Below the pieces are notes generated by a model. It saw nothing but the letters and a program-made list of their open reading frames with translations, did not search any database and was not told the DNA's origin. A program made the position numbers and the translations under genes. A stretch of DNA of 64,000 nucleotides from NCBI RefSeq assembly GCF_000717245.1, contig NZ_JNYQ01000009.1, forward strand, positions 177,998-241,997. Reading direction: 5' to 3'. Below are positions 1 through 8,096 of the stretch, piece after piece. Positions within the stretch are counted from its first letter, which is position 1; every line of letters starts with the position of its first letter. This DNA comes from Kitasatospora papulosa (GTDB lineage Bacteria; Actinomycetota; Actinomycetes; Streptomycetales; Streptomycetaceae).

Positions 1-276
1 GGCGTGCCGCTCGCCGCGGGCACCGACTCCTCCGGCGGTACGGTTCGTCCGATCGGCCGGGAGGTGGAGCTGATGCGCGCGGCCGGGCTGCCCGCACTCG
101 ACGCGATCCGCACCGCCACGACCGGCGCGGCCCGCCTCCTCGGGCTGGAGCGCACGGTGGGCCGTCTCGCCCGCGGGTTCGCGGGCGACGCGATCCTCCT
201 CGACGGGGACCCGCTGGCCGACGTCGCCGTCCTCACGCGGCCCGTACGGGTGGTCAGGGCCGGCATCGCCCTCTGA
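1..276 (+). CDS. Amidohydrolase family protein, C-terminal part (5' end outside the window)
   Basis: Only the last 91 codons are present; the reading frame is open from the first base and stops at TGA 274-276. The remaining protein has the late metal-dependent amidohydrolase signature: a GTDSSGG segment carrying the metal-binding Asp, an 'ALDAIRTATTGAARLLGLE' helix, and the closing beta-sandwich strand 'GFAGDAILLDGDPLADVAVL' typical of imidazolonepropionase/dipeptidase-like enzymes. The substrate cannot be read from this part. The next gene, 87 bp downstream on the same strand, is another amidohydrolase, so the two may act on related compounds. Confidence 0.85.
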   Translation, partial: GVPLAAGTDSSGGTVRPIGREVELMRAAGLPALDAIRTATTGAARLLGLERTVGRLARGFAGDAILLDGDPLADVAVLTRPVRVVRAGIAL

Positions 277-363
277 ACCGCAGGCCCCGCACGGCCCGTC
301 CAGGCCACGCACCGCCCGTCCGCACCTCCTCCCCCACCGCGCCGACCCGCAGCAGGAGCTCCC

Positions 364-1728
364 ATGCAGCCGTCATCGCCCTCTCCCTCCGCCTTCTCCC
401 GGCGCTCCGTACTGGCGGGCGCCGCTGCCATCGCCGGCACCACGGCCGCCGTGGCGCCGGCCCCCCGGGCGGAGGCCGCACCGGACGCGCCCCCGCCGGC
501 CTCGTCCGGCGAGGCGCGGCGGCACACCGGGACCGTCGTCTTCCGCGACGTACGCCTGCTCGGCGCCCGGGACGCCACGGACCTCGTGGTCGTCGACGGC
601 CGGGTGTCGCGCGGCCCGGCACCGCGCGGCGCGAAGGTCGTCCAGGGCGGCGGCAGGATCGCGCTGCCGTCCCTGGTGGACGCGCACATCCACCCCGACA
701 AGACGACCTGGGGCGGGTCGTGGGTCTCGCGCCGCCCCGCGAGCGGCATCGCCGACTACGTCGCCCAGGACGTGGACCTGTTCCACGGGCAGCGCCGGTC
801 CGTCGCGGAACGCGCCTACGGCCTGATGAGCCACTCCGTCACGCGCGGCACCCGGGCGATGCGCGCCCACGCCGACGTGGCCCCGGCCTACGGCCTGGCC
901 GGGGTGGAGGGCGTGGCGGAAGCGAGGAAGCGGCTCCGTCACGCCCTGGACGTCCAGATCGTGGCCTTCCCGCAGCACGGCGTCGTCCGCACGCCCGGTA
1001 CCGCCGAGCTCCTGGAGGAGGCCGCGCGCAGCGGTGCCGTCGACATGATCGGCGGGATCGACCCGGGAGGTTTCGACCAGGCACCGGAGGAACAGCTGGA
1101 CCTCGTCTTCGGGATCGCGGAGCGGCACGGCATCGGCGTGGACATCCACCTGCACGACCGGGGAGCGAAGGGAATCGACGCGATGCGCGGCATCATCGAC
1201 CGCACCCGCGCCCTCTCGCTGCACGGCAAGGTCACAGTCAGCCACGTCTTCTGCCTGCCCGGCCTGGAGGACGGCGAACTCGACTCCGTGGCGGCCGACC
1301 TGGCCGCTCTGGACATCGCGCTCACCACGGTGGCGCCGTCCGACTCGCTGGTGCTGCCGATCGCGCGGCTGCGCGAGCACGGCGTACGGGTCGGGCTCGG
1401 CTCCGACGGGGTACGCGACTCCTGGAGCCCGTTCGGGAACGCCGACATGCTGCACCGCGCGCATCTGCTCGGATGGGTCACGGACGTCCGCCTCGACGAG
1501 GAGCTGACGGACTGCTACCGGGTCGCGGCCCACGGGGGCGCGGACGTCATGGGGCTCCCGCACGCGGACCTCCGGCCCGGCGCCCCGGCGGACTTCGTCC
1601 TCGTACGGGGCGAATGCCTGCCCCAGGTCGTCGTCGACATGCCGGGCCGTGACCTGGTCGTGCACGGGGGAATCGTCGTCGCGCGGGACGGGGAGTTCAC
1701 CGCCGGGGACGGCCGCCCCGGCAGGTAG
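364..1728 (+). CDS. Tat-exported amidohydrolase, cytosine deaminase-like
   Basis: A 454-residue protein. The N-terminus carries a twin-arginine signal (SRRSVLAGA near residues 12-20, then an Ala-rich stretch ending around residue 39), so it is predicted to leave the cell or be anchored outside. The mature part is an amidohydrolase TIM barrel: H108xH110 in DAHIHPDKTTWG, a second histidine pair in DIHLHDRG (about 260-266), SHVFCL (about 293-298), and GSDGVRDSWSPFG (about 345-357), the metal-Asp motif of cytosine deaminases and N-isopropylammelide-type hydrolases. A deaminase of the cytosine deaminase class is therefore likely, but the substrate is open; export is unusual for cytosine deaminase. 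A GC-rich hairpin follows the stop. Confidence 0.8.
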   Translation: MQPSSPSPSAFSRRSVLAGAAAIAGTTAAVAPAPRAEAAPDAPPPASSGEARRHTGTVVFRDVRLLGARDATDLVVVDGRVSRGPAPRGAKVVQGGGRIALPSLVDAHIHPDKTTWGGSWVSRRPASGIADYVAQDVDLFHGQRRSVAERAYGLMSHSVTRGTRAMRAHADVAPAYGLAGVEGVAEARKRLRHALDVQIVAFPQHGVVRTPGTAELLEEAARSGAVDMIGGIDPGGFDQAPEEQLDLVFGIAERHGIGVDIHLHDRGAKGIDAMRGIIDRTRALSLHGKVTVSHVFCLPGLEDGELDSVAADLAALDIALTTVAPSDSLVLPIARLREHGVRVGLGSDGVRDSWSPFGNADMLHRAHLLGWVTDVRLDEELTDCYRVAAHGGADVMGLPHADLRPGAPADFVLVRGECLPQVVVDMPGRDLVVHGGIVVARDGEFTAGDGRPGR

Positions 1729-1775
1729 CCGCGCGCGGCGCACGGTCGACCGGGCGCGTCCGGTCCCGAGTCGGC

Positions 1776-1808
1776 CGACGGCCCTCCGCCCCGTGCGGAG
1801 GGCCGTCG
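1776..1808. terminator. Hairpin terminator after the deaminase-like gene
   Basis: Arms of 13 nt (1776-1788 and 1796-1808) are perfectly complementary around a 7-nt loop. The stem starts 47 nt after the amidohydrolase stop and precedes the TetR operator region. There is no U-tract, as is common for Streptomyces terminators. Confidence 0.7.
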
Positions 1809-1875
1809 CCGTGTCACGAGCCGCCCCGGACACGCGGGGCCGCGACGCCGGAGTGGTCCGGGTCACAGAGAACGC

Positions 1876-1916
1876 CTGACCGATCGGTCAGGGCTGACCG
1901 ATCGGTCAGCTACGGT
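1876..1916 (+). promoter_or_regulatory. Twin TetR operator palindromes over a leaderless promoter
   Basis: Two identical perfect 16-bp palindromes, CTGACCGATCGGTCAG, occupy 1876-1891 and 1894-1909, separated by 2 bp, so their centres lie 18 bp apart on nearly the same helix face. A -10-like TACGGT follows at 1911-1916, and the ATG of the tetR-like gene lies 7 nt after it, with no Shine-Dalgarno in between. This fits a leaderless transcript whose promoter is covered by two repressor dimers, i.e. autorepression. Regulator identity and co-regulation of the exporter are inferred from adjacency. Confidence 0.8.
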
Positions 1917-1922
1917 TGACCC

Positions 1923-2471
1923 ATGCCACGTCCGCCCTCCGCGATGCGTCGTCAGATCCTGGACCGCGCACTGCGCCTGTTCGCCGAGCACGGGTTCAAG
2001 GGGACCTCACTGCACGACATCGCAGTCGAGGCCCGCTGCTCCAAGGCGTCCCTGCTCTACCACTTCGCCGGCAAGGACGCGATCCTCGCCGAGTTGCTGA
2101 CACCGCCGGCCGAGAGCCTGACAGCCCTGAGCGGGGAACTGGCGGTTCTGGACGGCGACCGGGCCGTCGAGCCGGCCGTCACGGGCTTCATCGGTCTCGC
2201 GCTGCGCTTCCACCTGGAAGTCAAGATCATCTTTGCCGAGCTGCCCGACATGCTCAACCACCCCGTGCTGGCCGTCATCCCCCAGGCCGTCGACCAGCTC
2301 GCGGACGCGCTGGCGGGCCGTTCCCAGGAGCCGCGGGCCCGTGTGCGGGCGCAGATGGTGATCGGCGGCGTGGCGGTCACGGTCGCCTCCGACGTGGAGG
2401 TCGAACCCGACACGATGCGTACGGAATTGGTCCAGGGAGCGCTGAGAACCCTCGGGCGTCCGACCAGCTGA
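1923..2471 (+). CDS. TetR/AcrR family transcriptional regulator
   Basis: A 182-residue protein, of normal size for TetR repressors. Residues about 8-55 form the TetR helix-turn-helix: ILDRALRLFAEHGFKGTSL, then DIAVEARCSKASLLYHF and KDAILAEL. The C-terminal ligand/dimer domain is divergent and gives no ligand clue. The ATG at 1923 sits directly behind two tandem palindromes and a -10-like TACGGT, so it probably starts on a leaderless mRNA and represses itself. An MMPL exporter begins 40 bp downstream on the same strand; the pair looks like a drug or lipid efflux operon with its local repressor. Confidence 0.93.
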   Translation: MPRPPSAMRRQILDRALRLFAEHGFKGTSLHDIAVEARCSKASLLYHFAGKDAILAELLTPPAESLTALSGELAVLDGDRAVEPAVTGFIGLALRFHLEVKIIFAELPDMLNHPVLAVIPQAVDQLADALAGRSQEPRARVRAQMVIGGVAVTVASDVEVEPDTMRTELVQGALRTLGRPTS

Positions 2472-2511
2472 CAGAAGTCGTCCAGACCGAAGAGAAAGAC
2501 GCCTCTTTCGC

Positions 2512-4683
2512 ATGGCAATCCTGCTGTACCGGCTCGGCCGGCTGTCCTTCCGGCGCCGAGGGCGTGTCCTCGCCCTCTGGCTTCTGCTGCTCGCACTGCT
2601 CGGAGGGGGCGCAGCCGCCTTCATCGGGCCCACCACCAGCAAGTTCTCCATACCCGGCACCGAGTCGCAGAAGGCCCTGGACTCGCTCGCCCGCGAGTTC
2701 CCGCAGGCGAGCGGCGCGACGGGGAGCATCGTCGTCGCGGCGCCCGAGGGCGCGAAGCTCACGCCCCAGGCCGTGGCTCCCGTGACCGAGGAGGCCTCGA
2801 AGGTCCCGGGTGTCCTCGCGGCCGTCGACCCCTTCGCGTCCAAGGCCGTCTCGCGGGACGGCCGTTACGCCCTCGTCCAGGTGCAGTTCGAGTCGGGTGT
2901 CGACGGCATCACCGACAGCCAGCGGGAGGCGTTCTCGAAGGCCGGCGAGTCCGTCCCGGATCTGCGCGTCGAACACGGCGGCGAGATCATGCGGGGCGTC
3001 CCCGAGGTCGGCTCGACCGAGATCATCGGGGTCGCCGTCGCGGCCCTCGTCCTGGTCCTGACCTTCGGCTCCCTCGTGGCCGCGGGCATGACCCTGCTGA
3101 ACGCCCTGGTCGGCGTGGCGGCCGGCATGGCCGGCCTGTTCGCCCTGAGCAGCACGGTGGAACTGACCAGCACGGCGCCCATCCTGGCGCTCATGCTGGG
3201 CCTGGCCGTCGGCATCGACTACGCGCTGTTCATCATGTCCCGCTATCGCCACTACCTCGCCGAGGGCATGGACGGCGAGGAGGCGGCGGGCCGGGCGGCC
3301 GGCACCGCGGGTTCGGCCGTCGTCTTCGCGGGTGCCACCGTCGTCATCGCGCTGGCCGGGCTCACGGTCGCCGGTGTCCCCTTCCTGACGGTGATGGGCC
3401 TGGCCGCCGCGGCGACCGTCGCGCTCGCCGTGCTGGTGTCGCTCACCCTGCTGCCGGCGGTGCTCGGCTTCGCGGGCGAACGCGTCCTGCCCCGCAAGCT
3501 CCGTGCGAAGGACCGGGCACGGACCCAGGCTCCCGCCCCCGCCGAGGCGGGCTTCGGCTTCCGCTGGGGCCGGATCGTGGCGCGGCTGCGCGTCCCCGTC
3601 CTCGTCCTCGGGGTGGCCGGCCTGGGCGCCCTCGCACTGCCGGTGCAGGACATGCGTCTCGCGCTGCCCGACGCGAGCACCGAGGCGGTCGGTTCCCCCA
3701 ACCGCGAGGCCTACGACCTGACCACCGAGGGCTTCGGCGAGGGCTTCAACGGCAGGCTGGTCGCCGTCGTGGCCGGCGACAGCGCGAAGGCGACGGCCTC
3801 GGCGGCCGAGGAGACCGCGACGATCATCGGCGGGACCGACGGGGTGCTGGCCGTGGCCGCCCCGCAGATGAACGAGGCGGGCACGACCGCCCTCCTCGCC
3901 GTCATCCCCGAGACCGGGCCCACCGACGCCACGACCGAGGACACCGTCAACGAGATCCGTGACCGGGTGAAGGGCGTCGAGGGTGTGGCGATCTCGCTGA
4001 CCGGCGCCACCGCGGTCGGCATCGACGTCTCCGAGAAGCTCGCCGGCGCCCTGCCGGTCTACCTGCTGCTGGTGGTCGGACTGTCGGTCCTGCTGCTGAT
4101 GCTGGTCTTCCGGTCGGTCCTCGTCCCCCTCAAGGCGGCGCTGGGCTTCCTGCTGACCATCGGCGCGACGTTCGGGATCACCGTCGCCATCTTCCAGGAG
4201 GGCCATCTCGCCTCATGGGTCGGCCTCGACACGTCGGGACCGCTGGTCAGCTTCCTGCCCATCCTCCTGATCGGCATCCTCTTCGGGCTGGCCATGGACT
4301 ACGAGGTCTTCCTCGTCTCCCGTATGCGGGAGGACTTCGTGCACGGCGCCGACGCCCGGGAGTCCGTCGTCAGCGGTGTCGGCCACAACGCCCGTGTGGT
4401 GACCGCCGCCGCGGTGATCATGACCGCCGTCTTCGGCGGCTTCGTGTTCATGCCCGACCCGATCATCAAGTCCATCGGGTTCGCCCTGGCGATCGGCGTC
4501 CTCATCGACGCCTTCGTCGTCCGCATGGCGATCGTTCCGGCGGTCATGCACCTCCTGGGACGCTCCGCCTGGTGGCTCCCGCGCCCGGTCGACCGGATCC
4601 TGCCCGACCTCGACATCGAGGGCGAGCGGCTGCAGCGCGAGATCCCGGTGCAGCGTGAGCCGGCGGAGCTCGTCAAGACCTGA
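2512..4683 (+). CDS. MMPL family RND-type transporter
   Basis: A 723-residue inner-membrane protein with the two-fold RND layout: an N-terminal helix (about 15-37), an extracellular loop domain, a helix bundle at about 165-335, a cytosolic link, then a second helix (about 365-380), loop and bundle (about 505-680). The first bundle contains GLAVGIDYALFIMSRYRH and the second GLAMDYEVFLVSRMRED, each with the paired-residue D-Y signature of the MMPL proton relay. MMPL proteins export lipids, siderophores or hydrophobic compounds; the substrate here is unknown. It follows a TetR repressor gene with a 40-bp gap, so efflux controlled by that repressor is likely. A strong hairpin follows the stop. 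Confidence 0.92.
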   Translation: MAILLYRLGRLSFRRRGRVLALWLLLLALLGGGAAAFIGPTTSKFSIPGTESQKALDSLAREFPQASGATGSIVVAAPEGAKLTPQAVAPVTEEASKVPGVLAAVDPFASKAVSRDGRYALVQVQFESGVDGITDSQREAFSKAGESVPDLRVEHGGEIMRGVPEVGSTEIIGVAVAALVLVLTFGSLVAAGMTLLNALVGVAAGMAGLFALSSTVELTSTAPILALMLGLAVGIDYALFIMSRYRHYLAEGMDGEEAAGRAAGTAGSAVVFAGATVVIALAGLTVAGVPFLTVMGLAAAATVALAVLVSLTLLPAVLGFAGERVLPRKLRAKDRARTQAPAPAEAGFGFRWGRIVARLRVPVLVLGVAGLGALALPVQDMRLALPDASTEAVGSPNREAYDLTTEGFGEGFNGRLVAVVAGDSAKATASAAEETATIIGGTDGVLAVAAPQMNEAGTTALLAVIPETGPTDATTEDTVNEIRDRVKGVEGVAISLTGATAVGIDVSEKLAGALPVYLLLVVGLSVLLLMLVFRSVLVPLKAALGFLLTIGATFGITVAIFQEGHLASWVGLDTSGPLVSFLPILLIGILFGLAMDYEVFLVSRMREDFVHGADARESVVSGVGHNARVVTAAAVIMTAVFGGFVFMPDPIIKSIGFALAIGVLIDAFVVRMAIVPAVMHLLGRSAWWLPRPVDRILPDLDIEGERLQREIPVQREPAELVKT

Positions 4684-4699
4684 TCACTCCGGTCGCCGG

Positions 4700-4755
4700 C
4701 ACGGCGAAGCCCCCGGTCCACGTGCCTTCGCACGAGGCCCGGGGGCTTCGCCGTG
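4700..4755. terminator. Convergent bidirectional terminator (MMPL gene / msrB)
   Basis: Perfect 17-nt arms (4700-4716 and 4739-4755) enclose a 22-nt loop that itself folds as CGTGC-cttc-GCACG-type pairing. It lies between the stop of the exporter on the plus strand (4683) and the stop of msrB on the minus strand (4796), so it can end both transcripts. Confidence 0.85.
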
Positions 4756-4795
4756 GTGGGACGCCCGCTCCTGGCGGAGAGCGCGTCCGGCCGCG

Positions 4796-5203
4796 TCAGC
4801 TCTCGTCCGGCGCCAGGGTCAGCGAGATGGAGTTGATGCAGTACCGCTGGTCCGTGGGCGTGGGGTAGCCCTCGCCCTCGAAGACGTGACCCAGGTGCGA
4901 GCCGCAGCGGGCGCAGCGCACCTCGGTGCGCGACATGCCGAGGCTGTCGTCCCGGAGCAGTTCGACCGCGTCGGTGTCCTTCGGGTCGTAGAAGGACGGC
5001 CAGCCGCAGTGCGACTCGAACTTGGTGTCGGAGCGGAACAGCTCCGCACCGCAGGCCCGGCAGGAGTAGACGCCCGCCGTCTTCGTATCCGTGTACTCAC
5101 CCACGAAAGCGGGCTCGGTGCCGGCCTTGCGCAGCACCGCGTACTCGGCGGGCGTCAGCTCGGCCCGCCATTGCTCGTCCGGCTTCTCGACGTCGTACGA
5201 CAC
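4796..5203 (-). CDS. msrB: Peptide-methionine (R)-S-oxide reductase MsrB
   Basis: A 135-residue SelR-fold enzyme that reduces the R-epimer of methionine sulfoxide in proteins with thioredoxin. Visible motifs: zinc-binding pairs CRAC (about 45-48) and CARC (about 94-97), the substrate loop HCGWPSF, and the catalytic RYCINS with the nucleophilic Cys near the C-terminus. I chose the GTG at 5203 because GGGAG precedes it; the longer frame would run deep into murC. It follows murC with a 10-bp gap, so the two are probably cotranscribed. Confidence 0.95.
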   Translation of the reverse strand: MSYDVEKPDEQWRAELTPAEYAVLRKAGTEPAFVGEYTDTKTAGVYSCRACGAELFRSDTKFESHCGWPSFYDPKDTDAVELLRDDSLGMSRTEVRCARCGSHLGHVFEGEGYPTPTDQRYCINSISLTLAPDES

Positions 5204-5213
5204 GGTGGCTCCC

Positions 5214-6608
5214 TCAGCTCGACAGGTGGTCCAGGATCTGCGGGCCGAGGTCGGTGACATCGCCCGCTCCCATGGTGAGAACCAGATCACCGGGCTTCGC
5301 CATTCCCGCGACGGCCGCGGGGACGGCGGCCTTGTCGTGGACGGCCGTGACGTCGGCTCCCGCGGCCTTCGCGGCGTCGATGATCAGGGCGCTCGTGACG
5401 CCCGGGAGCGGGTCCTCCCTGGCCGGGTAGATGTCCAGGACCAGCGACGCGTCGGCGAGGGCGAGGGCCTGGCCCATCTCCGTGCCGAGCTCCTGGGTGC
5501 GGGAGAAGAGGTGGGGCTGGAAGACCACCAGCAGGCGGGACTCGCTCGCCGCGCCGCGCATGGCCTCCAGGTCGGCGGCCATCTCCGTGGGGTGGTGTGC
5601 GTACGAGTCGATCACCTGGACGCCGGCCGCCTCGCCCTTGAGCTGGAGGCGGCGCTTGACCCCGGTGTACGTGCCGATGGCGGAGGCCAGATTGTGGGCG
5701 GGGACACCGAGCGCGACACCGGCGGCGAGCGCGGCGACCGCGTTGTGCGCGTAGTGGCGGCCGGGCACGGAGACCGTGAAGGTGAGGAACTTGCCGTTGA
5801 GGACGACCGTGACCTCGCTGGTCAGTCCGCGCGGGGTGACCTTGTGCACGCGGACGTCCGCGCCCTCGGACTCGCCGTAGGTGACGACCCTGACGGAGGA
5901 ACGCTCGCGGACGCGCCGGGTCAGCTCGACGGCACCGGGCTGGTCGGCGGCGACGACCAGGGTGCCGCCCGGGACGACCTTGCCGACGAACGTCTCGAAC
6001 GACTCGTAGATCTCGTCCATCGACGCGTAGTTCGCGTGGTGGTCCAGCTCGACGTTGAGGACGATCGCGACCTCGGGGGCGTACTTCTGGAAGCTGCGGT
6101 CGCTCTCGTCGGCCTCGGCGACGAAGATGTCACCGTCGCCGTGCGTGGCGTTCGTTCCCGGGCCCTCCAGGTCGCCGCCGATGGCGTACGAGGGGTCGAG
6201 CGCGAGCTCCGACAGGGCCACCGCCAGCATCGACGTGGTGGTGGTCTTGCCGTGCGTCCCGGCGACCGCGATGGAGCGCAGGCCGTCCATCAGGGAGGCC
6301 AGCGCGTCGGAGCGGTGCACGACGGGGATGTCCAGCTCGGCGGCGCGGACCAGCTCGGGGTTGTCGGCGCGGATGGCGCTGGAGACGACCACCGAGGTCG
6401 CGTCGTCGGCCAGGTGCCCGGCGGCGTGCCCGATGTGCACGGTCGCGCCCAGGGCCCGCAGGGCGTCCGCGGTGGCGGACTCCCTGGCGTCGCTGCCCGC
6501 CACCTTCGCGCCGCGCTGGGCCAGGATCTTCGCGATGCCCGACATTCCGGCGCCGCCGATGCCGATGAAGTGCGGCCGTTCCAGAGCGGCAGGAATACCG
6601 GGTGCCAT
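5214..6608 (-). CDS. murC: UDP-N-acetylmuramate--L-alanine ligase MurC
   Basis: A 464-residue cytosolic Mur ligase adding L-Ala to UDP-MurNAc, the first step of the peptidoglycan stem. The N-terminal Rossmann motif is HFIGIGGAGMSGIA (about 12-25), the ATP P-loop is GTHGKTTTTSM (about 113-123), and the central domain contains DESDRSF and the LNVELDHH motif. The C-terminal third has DSYAHHPTE and FQPHLFSRT, hallmarks of MurC. The ATG at 6608 is preceded by GGGAGAG. MurC stands apart from the main dcw division cluster in many Streptomyces, as here. Confidence 0.96.
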   Translation of the reverse strand: MAPGIPAALERPHFIGIGGAGMSGIAKILAQRGAKVAGSDARESATADALRALGATVHIGHAAGHLADDATSVVVSSAIRADNPELVRAAELDIPVVHRSDALASLMDGLRSIAVAGTHGKTTTTSMLAVALSELALDPSYAIGGDLEGPGTNATHGDGDIFVAEADESDRSFQKYAPEVAIVLNVELDHHANYASMDEIYESFETFVGKVVPGGTLVVAADQPGAVELTRRVRERSSVRVVTYGESEGADVRVHKVTPRGLTSEVTVVLNGKFLTFTVSVPGRHYAHNAVAALAAGVALGVPAHNLASAIGTYTGVKRRLQLKGEAAGVQVIDSYAHHPTEMAADLEAMRGAASESRLLVVFQPHLFSRTQELGTEMGQALALADASLVLDIYPAREDPLPGVTSALIIDAAKAAGADVTAVHDKAAVPAAVAGMAKPGDLVLTMGAGDVTDLGPQILDHLSS

Positions 6609-6651
6609 ACGTGTCTCTCCCGAGGTGTGACGTGGGTCGGTCCGCCCCAGC

Positions 6652-7122
6652 CTATTCGCTGTGCGCGAAGAGCTTGAGCACCGGTACGCCGACCTTGTGA
6701 CGGGCCCGGGACGCCCAGTCACGGTGGAAGAACTCCTCGACGTAGTGGGGCGCCGTCAGCACGATGACCTCGTCGGCACCCGAGTCGTCGACCACCGTCT
6801 TCAGTTTGTCCAGGGGATGGTCCTCGACGACCTGCCCGACGGCCTCCGCGCCCGCCTCGCGCAGCTCCCGGAGGGAGTACTCCAGCGCCATCTCGGCCGG
6901 CTCCCTGGCCTCGTCGCCCTCCGGCCGGTCCCCTTCACGGACCGCCTCCCGGAGCTCGCCGATCGCCACGTCGTCGATCGCCCGCAGGAGGACGTCGGCC
7001 TGGTCGCTGCGGGGCTGCATCAGTACGACGAACGAGATCCGCTCCTCGCCGTGGAGGGTGGTGACGAATTCCACGTCCTCGGGGGTGAGCGGCTTCTCGA
7101 TCATCAAAACGCTAGTGAACAC
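6652..7122 (-). CDS. Conserved hypothetical protein, universal-stress/ligand-binding-like fold
   Basis: A 156-residue acidic, soluble protein. It alternates strands and helices, with ISFVVLMQP near the start and ADEVIVLTAPHYVEEFFHRDWASRARHKVGVPVLKLF at the end. The terminal pattern of 'D-E-V-I-V-L-T-xPH ... W-x-x-x-A-R-xxxGVPVL' resembles universal stress-type alpha/beta domains, but I see no clear ATP loop. The GTG at 7122 has GGAAGG about 9 nt upstream; the ATG at 7104 is an in-frame alternative. It lies 43 bp before murC on the same strand and may be cotranscribed. The function is unknown. Confidence 0.75.
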   Translation of the reverse strand: MFTSVLMIEKPLTPEDVEFVTTLHGEERISFVVLMQPRSDQADVLLRAIDDVAIGELREAVREGDRPEGDEAREPAEMALEYSLRELREAGAEAVGQVVEDHPLDKLKTVVDDSGADEVIVLTAPHYVEEFFHRDWASRARHKVGVPVLKLFAHSE

Positions 7123-7263
7123 GACAGGCGCCCTTCCGCTTCATCTCGTCGGCCTGGCGGCCGGCCGCTGTTGCCGAAACCATCCTTCCCCGCAATTGCA
7201 CGGGGTCGGCAGGACTAAGTGTGCCCATCCGGAGCTAACCGGAACGGGCAATTCCGCTAAATG

Positions 7264-8037
7264 TCAGATCTTCCCGTACCGGGTGAAGAGGAATCCCGCC
7301 TCCTCCAGGAGGGAGACGAGGGCGAAACGTTCCGGCACGGGGACGGCGGGCCCGCCCGCGATGCGCTGCGCGTCGCCCGCGGTGAGCAGCGGTGAGAGGG
7401 TCAGGCAGAGCTCGTCCAGCACCCCCGCGGCCACGAACTGGCCGAGCAGCCGCGGCCCGCCCTCGGTGAGGAGCCGGCCGAGACCGCGGGCGGCGAGTTC
7501 CGCGACCGCGCGGGCCGGGTCGACGGCGGATCCGTCACCGGCGAACACCACCTCGGCCCCCGACTCCCGGGCCGCCCGGACCCGGTCCGACGGCGCCGCC
7601 GATCCGGTGATCACGAGCGTGGGCACCAGCGGCGAGACGAAGAGCGGGAGCGAGAAGTCCAGGTCCAGGCTCGCGCTGACGACCGCGACGGCCGGGGCGG
7701 GCCCCTGTCCCGCCGCCTCGCGCCGGGCGGCGAAGGCCTCGCGGGCCCTCGCGGGCCGGTAGCCCTCCAGGCGGACCGTCTCGGCGCCGACGACGACCGC
7801 GTCGGCCAGTCCGCGCAGGGTCCCGAAGACGCGCATGTCCGCGGCGCAGGAGATGCCCTGGGAGCGGCCGTCGTGCTGGGCGGCGCCGTCGAGGGTGGAG
7901 ACCATGTTCGCCCGCAGCCAGGGACGCCGCCCGCCGGGGTAGGCGTAGGCGTCGGCCAGCTCGTCGAGGGTCCACTCGCGGTCGGTGGCGGGAGCGGCTG
8001 GGGTGGGCGGGTCCGGCACGGGGATCAGGCGTCGCAT
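7264..8037 (-). CDS. RibD C-terminal (pyrimidine reductase-like) family protein
   Basis: A 257-residue soluble protein with the dihydrofolate reductase-like RibD_C fold, which uses NADPH to reduce pyrimidine ribosyl intermediates in riboflavin synthesis. Visible motifs: WLRANMVSTLDGAAQHDGRSQGIS near residue 38-61, then LADAVVVGAETVRLEGY and GLGRLLTEGGPRLLGQFV (about 205-222), the C-terminal substrate loop. It lacks the RibD deaminase domain. It is not beside other rib genes, so it could be a specialised or riboflavin-unrelated reductase. It is transcribed divergently from zapE. Confidence 0.88.
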   Translation of the reverse strand: MRRLIPVPDPPTPAAPATDREWTLDELADAYAYPGGRRPWLRANMVSTLDGAAQHDGRSQGISCAADMRVFGTLRGLADAVVVGAETVRLEGYRPARAREAFAARREAAGQGPAPAVAVVSASLDLDFSLPLFVSPLVPTLVITGSAAPSDRVRAARESGAEVVFAGDGSAVDPARAVAELAARGLGRLLTEGGPRLLGQFVAAGVLDELCLTLSPLLTAGDAQRIAGGPAVPVPERFALVSLLEEAGFLFTRYGKI

Positions 8038-8096
8038 GATCCGCAGTCTGGCACGGCGCGGGAGGCCTTCCGGGAGAGGCCTTAAGGTGGAGAGTT

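Noticed and set aside
2377..4206. A 609-codon minus-strand ORF opposite the MMPL gene
   Set aside because: His/Asp/Gln-rich low-complexity translation typical of the antisense of a GC-rich gene.
6652..7122. Annotation of this gene as indole-3-glycerol phosphate synthase
   Set aside because: At 156 residues it is too short, and none of the TrpC barrel motifs are present.
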